64,000 nucleotides of DNA, taken from the NCBI GenBank assembly GCA_963729195.1, contig CAVSNF010000024.1, positions 558,001 to 622,000 on the forward strand, read 5' to 3'. Below the pieces are notes generated by a model. It searched no databases. It had not been told where the DNA came from and saw nothing but the letters and a program-made list of their open reading frames with translations. Position 1 is the stretch's first letter; each line of letters opens with the position of its first letter. The position numbers were made by a program, and so were the translations under genes. Shown piece by piece: positions 18,109 through 30,620 of this stretch. The stretch comes from CAVPTL01 sp963729195. Lineage in GTDB: Bacteria; Actinomycetota; Thermoleophilia; Gaiellales; JAICJC01.

Positions 18109-19316
18109 AGCGTCGTCTCGGTGGTGGGAGCCGCCGGCATCATCGGCCCGGCGATCGTGGCCACCCTGGCCGAGCACGACGCCGTCACCGAGATTCGCTG
18201 TCTCGACATCAACCCCGAGGGTGCCGCCGAGGTGGCGGCCCGATACGGAGCCGGCAAGGCGGTTGCCGATCTCTTGGACATCCGCGACCAGGACGCCGCC
18301 GCCGCCACGCTGGCCGGCTCCAACCTGTTGCTGAACACGGCCGCCTATCGCATCAACCTGGACGCGATGCGGGCGGCACTGCAGGTCGGCTGCCACTACC
18401 TCGACCTGGGCGGGTTGTTCCACGTCACCGGTGAGCAGCTGGAGCTGGACGCGCGAGTTCCAGCGAAGCCGGGCTGCTGGCGGTGCTGGGCATGGGCTCG
18501 ACCCCCGGCAAAACCAACGTGATGGCCGCGCGGGCCGTGGAGCTTCTGGGCGGACAGGTGGAGACGATCGTGGTCGGCGCCGCCGGACGTGACCCCAACC
18601 CGCCCTCCGGCCCATTGGTCGCGCCGTACGCCGTGGACACGATCCTGGACGAGCTGTCGATGCCCACCCCGGTGGTGCGCGACGGCGTGGTCACCTACCT
18701 GGAGCCGATGTCCGATGCCGGCGTGGTCGAGTTCGGCGATCCCATCGGGCCGGCCTCGACGATCTACACCATCCACTCCGAGCAGGCCACCTTCCCCGGC
18801 TCGTTCGGAGCGCGCCAGGTCAGCTTCCAGCTGTCGCTCAACCCTGCCTTTCTGGAGCGCATCCGGCTGCTCACCGATCTCGGCTTGGCGTCCACCACGG
18901 CGGTCGACGTGCGCGGCCAGAGTGTCGTGCCCCGGTCGGTGCTGCTGGCGCTGCTGGCACGCCTGCCGCGCACATCACCGAGCCTGCAGGCATTCGGCAT
19001 TCATCGCATCGAGGCATACGGTGACCGCGGCACCGCGGTGGTCGAATGCATCACCCGCCCGGTGCCGCGGCTGGAGTTCGGCGGCGGGGTGCTGTCCACG
19101 GCCTGCCCGCCGGCGGTGGTGGCGAACATGATCGTGGCCGGGGAACTCGACCGTCGCGGCGTGCTTCCCAGCGAGCAGGTCGTCCCGTTCGGCCCGCTGT
19201 TTGAGCGACTCGAGCGCTACGGCGTTTCGGTCACACGAGTCGCTCACCCCAGCTTGAACGCGAACGGATCGAGCGGAGGCCGCTCCAACTCGGCCTCCAC
19301 CGGCTTGCCGGCGTAG
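18106..19316 (+). CDS. Saccharopine dehydrogenase-like NAD(P) protein, frameshifted
   Basis: Rossmann-fold oxidoreductase of the saccharopine dehydrogenase family. The dinucleotide loop is VVGAAGIIGPAIV, followed by CLDINPEGAAEVAARYG and GCHYLDLGGLFHVTGEQ. A frame change near 18450 leads into LAVLGMGSTPGKTNVMA and the C-terminal substrate domain (HSEQATFPGSFGARQVSFQL, and VVECITRPVPRLEFGGG). The TTG at 18106 is a likely start if it is a separate gene. The 3' end may also be shifted, since the frame runs into the convergent ATP-grasp gene. With the aminotransferases it may serve lysine/aminoadipate or related amine metabolism. Confidence 0.78.
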
Positions 19317-20715
19317 TGACTCTTGATCCCGTTGATCCAGGTGTGGCAGCGCTCGGTCAGGCGATGGTCGGCCGTCTGCATCCGCCCCGGGTGACCAGCA
19401 CCCCGAGGTCGGCGCCCTTGTAGCGATAGTCCCCGGGCGCAGCCACTCGCAGATAGAACGCCTCTGACTCATCGATGATGGAGTGCCAGTCGTGTGCCCA
19501 TCGGCGGAAGCGAAACTGACCGTTCTCATCCAGATGCCAGATACCGGTGCGCGGAGCACGCGTCAGCAACTCCACCCGATCCTCGGTCTCCTTGATGATC
19601 AACTGACTCCACTCATCGTCGGCGGCCAGTCGTGACCATCGTTCGTTGATCTCGTCCACGTCGATCTCGTAGTCGACGTCGAGATACTCGAGCAGATGGA
19701 ACAGAAACAACGGCATGTCGGCATATGCGGCAAGTGTTACATGAGTGATCGGCGACAATCCCGACACCCGCGGATTGAGCTCACCCAGATACAACTCTCC
19801 GGTATCGACGTCCAGCAGGTAGTCGACCTCGAAGAAGCCCTTGTAGCCCTCCTTGGCCAGCTCCGCCCCCAGCCGCTGGGTCATCTTTGATGCCTTCTTG
19901 CGCTGCTTGCCGGAGAGCACGGCTGGATAGATGTCGTTACCGCACCAGCCTCCCGCGTAGGGCGTCAGCTCGGGGTAGCCCACCAGTGAGGCCACGTATG
20001 GGCCCACCAAGGTTCCGTACTTCGTGATCACCGCCTCGACGCACACCTCCAGCGGGCGGATTCGCTTCATCACCTTCAGCTGCTCACCCGCCATCGCCTT
20101 GGAATGCTTATCCCAATCGGCGCTCGAGTTGATGAAATACGTGGTCCGCCCCGAGTCGCCATAGGGCGTCTGCACGACCAGTTGGTCGCCCAGGCCGGCG
20201 TCCTCTGCCAGCTTCCTCAGGTCGGTGAAGCTGCCCGCTCGGCCGAGCACGTTGGGCACGCTGGGGACACGCGCGCGGTTGCCGATCTTGGTCGTGACGA
20301 TCTTGGAGTCGAGCCGGCCACGCAGCTTCGCCGACGGATGAATCACTTCCAGCCCCGCCTCGGCCGCAAGCACCTCGGTGCGCTCGTCGAACATCACAAA
20401 GCACGCCTTGCCGGTGGGGCCGTGGCTGTGGATGAAGTCGATTACCTGCTTGTGCCCGAGCAGGTAGTTACAAATCTCCTCCATCGAGTTGAACTCGCGT
20501 GCATCGCGCTCCCCGGGCACGAACACGCGCGGATGCCCGCCCTCGTAGGAGTCGAAGTAGGTTACGTAGTAGAGATTCTGCACCCACCGGTCGAGCCCCA
20601 TGAGGTTGAACGCCGTCGGTGACACAAAGTACACGGGTGTCTGATTCGTGCGCAGGAACGCACGGATCTCCGAGATGCCCCTGAGATGGGGACGATCGCG
20701 CTTCTTCTTGCCCAT
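19244..20715 (-). CDS. ATP-grasp carboxylate ligase-like protein, C-terminal frameshift
   Basis: ATP-grasp fold enzyme resembling biotin carboxylase/carbamoyl-phosphate synthase domains, with no attached biotin carrier domain. Visible are RLDSKIVTTKIGNRARVPSV, LVVQTPYGDSGRTTYF (phosphate loop), the acidic motif GFFEVDYLLDVDTGELYLGE and LNPRVSGLSPITH (Mg binding). A frame change near 19380 turns VLVTRG into RMQTADHRLTERCHTWINGI and then VEAELERPPLDPFAFKLG, ending at 19244. The substrate is unknown. It lies 26 bp after the small HTH/coiled-coil gene on the same strand. Confidence 0.72.
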
Positions 20716-20741
20716 TTGTCCGCCCCCCGGCCCGCTCGGAG

Positions 20742-21153
20742 CTACCCGAGCAGTTTCTTCACGCCGTCCAAACGGGACCGAAGTTCCTTGACCTCGGCGC
20801 CCTGCGCCTTGACTGCGTCGGCAAGCGCCTCGACACTCGCAACCAGCTGAGCCGCCAGTGCATCGATGTCACCGCCGCCGCTGTTCGCTGGCCCGGCGGG
20901 AGCTGGTCGACCGGGGCCGACCGCCCTTGGATGCGGTGGCCCGCGGCTTGCGCTCGGGGCTTGCCTTCCGCTTACGCAGCGAGCCGCCGGCGCGCTTGCG
21001 GGCGACGCGGTAATAGTTCGCGGCCACAGTCCCGGCCTGCCGGCCCGACTGCTTCGAGATCTCGGCGAAGGCCTGGGTGCGATTCATGCCATCCGCCACA
21101 AGCTTTTCTACCTGATCATAAATTTGCTCACCGATTACGCCTGACCGCGGCAT
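20742..21153 (-). CDS. Basic HTH / AT-hook-like / coiled-coil DNA-associated protein, one frameshift
   Basis: Unrecognised small protein of about 137 aa. Residues 3-50 look like a helix-turn-helix (EKLVADGMNRTQAFAEISKQ then GRQAGTVAANYYRVARKR). A Lys/Arg-rich stretch follows with an AT-hook-like GGRPR core. After a frame change near 20900 the tail becomes a short coiled coil (DIDALAAQLVASVEALADAV then KELRSRLDGVKKLLG), ending at 20742. The order suggests a nucleoid-associated or regulatory DNA-binding protein that oligomerises through its C-terminus. It precedes the ATP-grasp gene in a probable operon. Confidence 0.6.
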
Positions 21154-21243
21154 GTTTCACCTCGTGTGTTGTTAGCGATACTCCTGGAGTGGCATTTATA
21201 CACGAAATCCCCTGCAAGCGACCGCGCCCGCCGGTCGGTCGGC

Positions 21244-21258
21244 AGCGTCTGAGACGCT
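21244..21258. promoter_or_regulatory. Perfect inverted repeat upstream of the leuA promoter
   Basis: agcgtct-g-agacgct, a perfect 7-bp dyad with a 1-bp centre, 6 bp before a -35-like ttgacg. Its position suits a repressor or activator site for the branched-chain operon. The regulator is unknown. Confidence 0.4.
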
Positions 21259-21263
21259 CTCGG

Positions 21264-21293
21264 TTGACGAACCGGTAAGCGCTCCCCTACCAT
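21264..21293 (+). promoter_or_regulatory. Probable sigma-70-type promoter of the leu/ilv operon
   Basis: ttgacg (21264-21269) and taccat (21288-21293) with an 18-bp spacer. Transcription would begin only a few bases before the leader-peptide ATG at 21304, giving a nearly leaderless leader peptide, which is common in Actinobacteria. Confidence 0.45.
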
Positions 21294-21303
21294 GTGCCCC
21301 ACG

Positions 21304-21423
21304 ATGTTCGCAGCTTGCCCGAATCAGGAGACCGCAGCCCGCTCGTTCTTGAGCGGGCGTCCTGTCGGGTGCTCGCTGCGGTCTTCCTCGCTTCTGCTCG
21401 GCCTCGTGCTCCTCGCCCGATAG
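21304..21423 (+). CDS. Candidate leucine-attenuation leader peptide, 39 aa
   Basis: Short open frame ending in a run rich in leucine codons: SSSLLLGLVLLAR then TAG (six Leu and one Val in eight residues). The stop lies in the loop of a 7-bp hairpin (ctcgccc-gata-gggcgag, 21413-21430). Earlier in the leader, gaccgcag and ctgcggtc form a long-range stem around an internal cccgctc/gagcggg hairpin. A later hairpin gcgccg-cacac-cggcgc can act as an alternative. This is the arrangement expected for ribosome-mediated attenuation of leuA. The remaining leader to 21523 contains no other gene. Whether translation begins at this ATG is not proven. Confidence 0.55.
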   Translation: MFAACPNQETAARSFLSGRPVGCSLRSSSLLLGLVLLAR

Positions 21424-21523
21424 GGCGAGCTACTGCACCCACGCGCCGCACACCGGCGCATACGCCGAAGCTCACAGGGAGAGGTGCGCCCGCATCTCTG
21501 CCAGATCGAGGAGGATGCACGAC

Positions 21524-23078
21524 ATGAGTTCAGACCGACCCCACCGGACGGGACACCGTCCGCATATTTGACACGACCTTGCGAGACGGCGAGCAATCGC
21601 CGGGCATCGCATTGAACGCTCACGAAAAGATTGAGATTGCCCGCCAGCTGGAACGGCTGGGCGTGGACATCATCGAGGCGGGTTTTGCCATCTCCTCGCC
21701 GGGCGAAGTCGAGGGCATCCGGGCCGTCAGCCAAGCCGTGGAATGCACCGTTGCCTCGCTGGCCAGGACAAATCTCGAGGACGTCGACGCCTGCATCGAG
21801 GCGCTCCAGGATGCCAAGAATCCCCGGATTCATGTTTTCATCGCGACCTCGGACATTCATATGGAACACAAGTTGCGGATGACCCGGGAACAGGTGATCG
21901 AAGGCGCCGACGCCGCGGTGCGCAAGGCCAAGGGGTTCTGCTCCGACGTCGAGTTCTCATGCGAGGACGCCACCCGCTCGGACATCGACTTCATGGCGCA
22001 GGTGGTACGTACCGCGATCGCCGCCGGTGCCACCACCATCAACATCCCCGACACTGTCGGCTACACGGTCCCGGAGGAGTACGTCGAGATCCTGACGGGG
22101 TTGCGCGAGCGCGTCGAGGAGCTCGAGGGTGTGATCCTGTCGGTTCATTGTCACGACGATCTGGGCCTGGCGGTTGCAAACTCGATGGCCGGAGTTCAGG
22201 CCGGCGCGCGCCAGGTCGAATGCACCATCAACGGCATCGGTGAGCGCGCCGGTAACGCCTCCATGGAAGAGATCGTGATGCTTCTGGCGACGCGAAAACC
22301 GCGCTTCGGTCTGCACACCAACATCAATACCAAAGAGATCGTGCGCACCTCCCGATTGGTGTCACGGTTGACTGGTTACGTGGTGCAACCGAACAAGGCA
22401 ATCGTGGGTCGTAATGCGTTTGCGCACGAGGCCGGGATTCATCAGCACGGCGTGTTGGCAAACCGCCGCACCTACGAGATCATGGACGCCGAGTCGGTCG
22501 GGCTGCACGGTTCGGACATCGTGCTGGGAAAGCATTCCGGCCGCCACGCGCTGCGCCAGGCCTTCGCCGATCTCGGCTTCACCATCGAAGGTGAAGAGCT
22601 GAAGCAGGCGTTCGTACATTTCAAGGCGATCGCCGATCGCAAAGGCAAGATCACCTCGCTCGACCTGGAGGCGATCGCGTCGGACTCGCTGCGGGAACGC
22701 AAGCAGCTGTACCGGTTGGTGTCGCTCGCGATCTCGACCCGCACAGGTGAGCGGGCCACTGCCGAAGTGACGATTGCCGATTCCGACGGTGAGCAGACCG
22801 CGGTTGGCACCGGGGACGGCCCGGTCGACGCCGCCTTCGCCGCCATCAATAATCTGATGGACATCCCCGTCACCCTGGTCGAGTACACCATCAGCGCCGT
22901 CACCGGCGGCGCCGACGCGCTCGGGGAGGTGCGGATCGTGGTCGAGTCGCACGGCCGCATCTTCACCAGCCAGGCCGTCTCCACCGACGTGACCGAGGCC
23001 TCCACTGAGGCATACTTGCGGGCCTGCGCCCACGCCAAGGCAGCCACCGAGCCTGAACAGGCGCCGATAGGAGTGTGA
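21524..23078 (+). CDS. leuA: 2-Isopropylmalate synthase, frameshift near the start
   Basis: Condenses 2-ketoisovalerate and acetyl-CoA, the committed step of leucine synthesis. The start MSSDRP at 21524 has a gaggagga RBS. One indel in a C-run near 21540 is needed to join it to DTVRIFDTTLRDGEQSPG. The catalytic barrel carries metal ligands in TLRDGE and in SVHCHDDLG, with NGIGERAGNASMEE and AHEAGIHQHG. The C-terminal LeuA regulatory domain (about the last 130 residues, TAVGTGDGPVDAAFAAI) mediates leucine feedback. First gene of leuA-leuB-ilvB-ilvN-ilvC. The stop overlaps the leuB start. Confidence 0.93.
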
Positions 23079-24158
23079 TGACCACCACGCCACGACCAAT
23101 CCCCATCGTCGCCTGCCTTGCGGGTGACGGCGTCGGCCCTGAGGTGATGGCCGAGGCCGGCCGAGTCATCGATGCGGTCTCGACGCTCTTCGGCGTGCGC
23201 GTGCGACAGGTGCATCTGCCATTCGGCGGTGAGGCCATCGACCGTCACGGCGACCCCTTCCCCGCCCACGTGCGGGCTGCGGTGCGGGCCTCCGACGCGG
23301 TGCTGCTGGGCGCCGTCGGCGGACCTCGCTGGGAGACGTCCTCGGCCCGCCCCGAGCAGGGCCTGCTCGACCTCCGCAAGGAGCTCGACACCTTCGCCAA
23401 CCTGCGCCCGGTGCGCCAGGGCGACATCGACCTGATCGTCGTGCGTGAGCTGACCGGCGGCCTCTACTTCGGCAAGAAGGCACTCACCGAGGATGCCGCC
23501 TCGGATATGTGCTCCTACACACGGGAGCAGATCGAGCGGGTCACGCGCTGGGCATTTCGGCTGGCCCGGCGGCGCAGCGGCCGAGTGGTGAGCGTGGACA
23601 AGGCAAACGTGCTGGCCACCTCCAAGCTGTGGCGGTCGGTGGTCACCGAGCTGCACGCCGCCGAGGCGCCCGAGCTGACGCTCACGCATGAGCTGGTCGA
23701 CTCGTTCGCGATGAACCTGGCAACCGTGCCGTCTCGCTATGACGTGATCCTGACCGAGAACCTCTTCGGCGACATCCTGTCCGACCTGGCGGCAGCGGTC
23801 GGCGGCGGATTGGGGCTGGCCCCGTCGGCCTCGCTCAGCGACCAGACGCCGGGCATCTTCGAGCCGGTGCACGGCTCGGCCCCCGACATCGCCGGGCAGG
23901 GGGCAGCCAACCCGATCGCCATGATCCTGTCGGTGGCGATGATGTTCACCTACGGCCTCGACCGGCGCGACATCGGCCGCTCGATCACCGAAGCCACCGA
24001 CGCAGTGCTGGCCCGCGGCGTCTCCACCGCCGACCAGATCCACGGCGGCCGCGCGTACACCACGTGGGAGGTCGGCCAGGAGGTGTGTGCCGAGCTGCCG
24101 CACCACGCCAGTGCCGGAGCAGAGTTTGCCGACCAGCCGTATTCTGAACCGATCGTCC

Positions 24159-24166
<8 letters not shown>
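23078..24166 (+). CDS. leuB: 3-Isopropylmalate dehydrogenase
   Basis: NAD-dependent oxidative decarboxylase of leucine synthesis, about 362 aa. Motifs: the N-terminal GDGVGPEVM, RELTGGLYFGKKALTED, the catalytic Lys in SVDKANVLATSKLWR, Mg-binding Asp in ENLFGDILSDLAAAVGGGLG and the NAD loop EPVHGSAPDIAGQGAANP. The ATG at 23078 overlaps the leuA stop (TGATG), and its stop overlaps ilvB by 8 bp. Confidence 0.94.
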
Positions 24167-25906
<1,740 letters not shown>

Positions 25907-25907
<1 letters not shown>

Positions 25908-26418
25908 TGAGCACCTTCCACACGCTCTCGGTGCTGGTGCACAACCGTCCCGGCGTGCTCACCCGGTGCGCCGGGCTGTTCGCCCGCCGCGGGTTCAATA
26001 TCGACTCGCTCGCGGTCGGTCCCACCGAGGATCCCACCCGCAGCCGCATCACGATCCGCGTCGACTGCGCCCAGCACTCGGTCGATCAGGTCACCAAGCA
26101 GCTGTACAAGCTGGTGGACGTGCTCAAGGTGCAGGAGCTCGGCGAGACCGCCGTGCAGCTCGAGCTGACCATGATCAAGGTCGAATCGACTCCTGAGCGG
26201 CGGCCGGAGATCATCGGCCTGGCCGAGGTGTTCGAGGCCCGCGTGGTCGACGTCGGCCCCTCCGCGATCACGTTCGCCTGCGTGGGCGCGCCCGATCGCC
26301 TGCAAGCGCTGGAGGAGCTGCTCTCTCCGTACGGGATTCGAGAGCTCGTCCGCACCGGCCGGATCGCGCTCGACCGAGACGGCGAGCTTCAGACACGTAA
26401 ACGAATGAGGGTGGTTGC

Positions 26419-26422
<4 letters not shown>
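25907..26422 (+). CDS. ilvN: Acetolactate synthase small (regulatory) subunit
   Basis: Regulatory partner of IlvB that confers valine feedback. The N-terminal ACT domain is clear (HTLSVLVHNRPGVLTRCAGL then FARRGFNIDSLAVGPTED), and the C-terminal ALS_ss_C domain ends in SPYGIRELVRTGRIALDR. 171 aa, normal length. Overlaps ilvB and ilvC by 1 and 4 bp. Confidence 0.95.
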
Positions 26423-27446
<1,024 letters not shown>

Positions 27447-27464
27447 GCGGCCCCACCCGAACCG

Positions 27465-28891
27465 ATGCATCGCCAGATTCTGCGGCTCCACCCGCTCCCC
27501 GATCCCTCGCCGGATCCGGGGTTCGAGCGGATCCGCGAGCAGTTCGAGATCCCCAAGCAGTTCCCCGCGGAGGTGCAGGCCGCGGCCGAGCAGGCGGCCA
27601 AACGCACGATCGACGCCGCCGGCCGAGCCGACCTGCGCGCGCTCGAGTTCTTCACCGTCGACCCGGCGGGAAGCCGTCGACCTCGACCAGGCCATGCAGC
27701 TCGAACGTCGCGACGGCGGCTACCGGGTGCGATACGCGATCGCCGACGTGGCCGCGTTCGTTGATCGCGGCGGAGTGATCGAGGCAGGAAGCCTGGCGCC
27801 GGGGCGAGACGGTGTACTGCCCCGACCTGCGCGATCCCGCTCTACCCCACCGGTGCTGAGCGAGAACGCCGCCAGCCTGCTGCCCGGGCGTCGATCGACC
27901 GGCGGTGGTGTTCACGATCGACCTGGACGAGACCGGCGTGCAGACCGTCGGTATCGGTTCGAGCGGGCGATGGTGCGCAGCCGCCATAAGCTCGACTACG
28001 CCGGGCTGGGCGGAGAGCACGCGGCGCTGCTGCGAGCAGATCGGCGAGCTGCGGCAGGCACTCGAGATCGCCCGCGGCGGGGTGCAGCTGCAGGTGCCGG
28101 AGCAGACGATCGTGCACGATCCTGCGAAACCGGACGGCTACCGGCTCCAGCTGGAGCAACGGGTGCCCAGCGAGGACTGGAACGCCCAGATCTCACTGCT
28201 GGCCGGGAGTCGCGGCGGCAGGCATCATGGTGTCCCATCACGTTGGGCTGCTGCGGACGATGGAGGGCGTCGACGACTACCGGCTGAAGGCGTTTCGACG
28301 CAGCGCTGCGGCGCTGCAAGTCGCCTGGCCGGCGGGGATGTCCTACCCCGACTTCGCCCGCTCGCTCGATCCCGCCAAACCACGTGAGGCCGCGCTTCTG
28401 ACCGAGGCCCGAGGGGTGATGGGCCACGCCGGCTACACCGCGTTCGACGGCGCCGTCCCGCCCCAGCCCCGAGCACGCCGCGCTGGCGACGATCTACGCC
28501 CACTCCACCGCGCCCATGCGGCGGCTGGCCGACCGGTACGTGCTCGACCTGCTGGTGGAGCTGTGCGCGGGTACCAGGCCCAGCCCGGCAGAGGTCGAGA
28601 CGCTGACCCGCCTGCCCGACGCGATGGCCGCAGGCCGGAGCGCGGGCCGGACAGCTCGAACGGGCGCTGGTGGACGAGGTGGAGGTGCGGCTGCTCGAGC
28701 ACCGCGTGGGTGAAACGTTCTCGGCCGCCGTGACCGATGTGGACAAGCGCGGCGCCCATATCTGGATCGCCGATCCGTTGGTGCGGGCGCGCGTTCACAG
28801 CGACCCCGCCCCCACTCCCGGGTCGGTGGTGAAGGTGCGGTTGGTGCGGGCAGACCCGGTATCGCATTCACTGCAATTCGCAGTTGCCTAA
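27465..28891 (+). pseudogene. RNase II/RNB-family exoribonuclease, disrupted by many frame changes
   Basis: Fragments of one RNB protein lie in all three plus frames in the right order: FERIREQFEIPKQFPAEVQA, YRVRYAIADVAAFVDRGGVI, VVFTIDLDETGVQTVG, AMVRSRHKLDYAG, YRLQLEQRVPSEDWNAQISL, VSHHVGLLRTMEGVDDYRL, ATIYAHSTAPMRRLADRYVL and ETFSAAVTDVDKRGAHIWIA. The AIADVAAFVD and STAPMRRLADR motifs belong to the catalytic RNB domain. At least seven frame changes occur in 1.4 kb, far denser than elsewhere in the window. Either this stretch has poor sequence accuracy or the gene is truly decayed. Protein-level conservation between breaks favours the first. Confidence 0.75.
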
Positions 28892-28981
28892 CTCGCCTCT
28901 GTACTCCGGCGCAATTATTCCGTAAGATCGCGCGAACCGGTCTTGAGGCAGGCACCGGTCCACATATCCCAAGGAGGCTTT

Positions 28982-30565
28982 ATGGCAACCCCGCCGGAAG
29001 GCTCGCCAAAGCTCAACGCAGACGAGGCGCTGCTGGCAGAGCTTGGCTACAAACAGGAGCTGGAACGCTCCTGGGGTGGATTCACCAACTTCGCGATCTC
29101 GTTCTCGATCATCTCGGTACTCGCAGGCTGTTTTACGAACTTCTTCGCGGCATGGAACAACGGTGGCCCGGTGATGGTGTCGATCGGCTGGCCGGTGGTC
29201 GGAGCGCTGATCCTCGTGATCGCTCTCTGCATGGCCGAGATCTGCTCGTCGATGCCCACAGCGGGCGGTATCTACTACTGGGCATCGAAGCTCGGCGGCC
29301 CCTCGTGGGGCTGGTTCACCGGGTGGATGAACCTGGTCGGACTGGTGGGCGTGGTGGCGTCGGTGGACTACGCCTGCGCCTCGTTTGCCTCCTACACGAT
29401 CGGCCTGTTCGACTCGAGCTACAACGCATTCAGTCTCACAAACATCTTCATCATCTACATCATCGTTCTGGTGTGCCACGTGTTCATCAACCTGTTCCCG
29501 TCGCACATCCTGTCGTACTGGAACAACGGCTCGGCCTACTGGCACATCGTGGGTGCAGCGGTGATCGTGCTGATCCTGATCTTCGCCCCCGACTCGCACC
29601 AGAGCCCGTCGTTTGTGTTCACTCAGTGGGTCAACAACTCCGGGTTCGACGGAGGGAGCACCAGCAGTCTCAAGTTCTTCCTGTACGTCGTGCCACTGGG
29701 TGTGATCCTGACCCAGTACACGATCACCGGATTCGATGCCTCCGCGCACCTTTCGGAGGAGACCACCGGTGCGGCCAAGGCGGCCGCGCAGGGCATGTGG
29801 CGATCGGTGTTCTACTCGTGGATCTTCGGGTGGATCCTGCTGCTGTGCTTCCTGTTCGCGGTGAAGGACGTCAACGGAGTCTCCACTTCCGACTACGGCG
29901 CCGGCTCTTCGATCGGGATCTTCGCCGCAGCGTTGGGCCTGGCGGCATTCAAAGGCGTGATGATCATCTCCACCATCGGCCAGTTCTTCTGCGGCGGCTC
30001 GGGGATGACCAGCGCCTCGCGCATGATGTATGCGTTCAGCCGTGACCGAGCGCTCCCTGGCCATCAGCTGTGGTCGAAGGTGGCGCCCAACCGCGCTCCC
30101 CGAAACGCCACGCTGGGCATGGCGACCATCTGCCTGATCGTCGCCCTGCCGGCCCTGTACGGCAACCCGGCAAACATCCCGATCGCGTTCTACGCGCTGG
30201 CATCGGTGACCGTGGTGGGCCTCTACATCGCCTACGCGATTCCGATCTTCCTGAGGTGGCGCATGGGTTCGGCGTTCCAGTCCGGCCCGTGGACGCTCGG
30301 GAACAAGTACAAGTGGATGTGTCCGCTGGCGGTGGTCGAGGTGATCGTGGTCTGCGTCATCGCCTTCCTGCCCACAGCACCCGGAGGTGTACCGGGCAAT
30401 GCCGACTTCGTCTGGAACAACGGGCTGATCAACTACTGCCCGTTGATCGTCGGCGCGGTGGCGCTGTACGCCGTGATCTCGTGGTTCGTATCCGCCAAGA
30501 ACTGGTTCAAGGGTCCGATCCGCACCGTCGACGCACCGGAGATCACCCCCGCCGCAGGCGACTGA
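28982..30565 (+). CDS. APC-superfamily amino-acid/GABA permease
   Basis: Integral-membrane transporter of 527 aa with about 12-13 hydrophobic helices. The N-terminal signature LERSWGGFTNFAISFSIISV then MPTAGGIYYWASKLGG matches the amino acid/GABA/choline permease branch of the APC superfamily. SAHLSEETTGAAKAA and FCGGSGMTSASRMMYAFSRD are further family motifs. The start ATG is chosen for the aaggagg RBS. The substrate is inferred only at class level; a role with the GABA-type aminotransferases at 14-17 kb is possible. A strong hairpin follows the gene. Confidence 0.9.
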   Translation: MATPPEGSPKLNADEALLAELGYKQELERSWGGFTNFAISFSIISVLAGCFTNFFAAWNNGGPVMVSIGWPVVGALILVIALCMAEICSSMPTAGGIYYWASKLGGPSWGWFTGWMNLVGLVGVVASVDYACASFASYTIGLFDSSYNAFSLTNIFIIYIIVLVCHVFINLFPSHILSYWNNGSAYWHIVGAAVIVLILIFAPDSHQSPSFVFTQWVNNSGFDGGSTSSLKFFLYVVPLGVILTQYTITGFDASAHLSEETTGAAKAAAQGMWRSVFYSWIFGWILLLCFLFAVKDVNGVSTSDYGAGSSIGIFAAALGLAAFKGVMIISTIGQFFCGGSGMTSASRMMYAFSRDRALPGHQLWSKVAPNRAPRNATLGMATICLIVALPALYGNPANIPIAFYALASVTVVGLYIAYAIPIFLRWRMGSAFQSGPWTLGNKYKWMCPLAVVEVIVVCVIAFLPTAPGGVPGNADFVWNNGLINYCPLIVGAVALYAVISWFVSAKNWFKGPIRTVDAPEITPAAGD

Positions 30566-30577
30566 TCTCGAGCACGT

Positions 30578-30618
30578 TTCGGCCCGTCCCGCTGAACCAT
30601 TTGGCGGGGCGGGCCGAA
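30578..30618. terminator. Terminator hairpin after the permease
   Basis: Inverted repeat of 15 bp (ttcggcccgtcccgc with gcggggcgggccgaa, one G-U pair) and an 11-nt loop, 12 bp after the permease stop. It lacks a clear U-tract. The stem ends just before the next start codon, so it may also act as the leader of the following operon. Confidence 0.7.
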
Positions 30619-30620
30619 TC

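Noticed and set aside
15730..18615. Very long open frame on the minus strand opposite the aminotransferase and PucR genes
   Set aside because: Antisense frame produced by high-GC codon usage; its translation is low-complexity and the plus strand carries clear protein families. The same applies to long antisense frames at 22472-24295, 23985-25802, 25673-27655 and 28868-31126.
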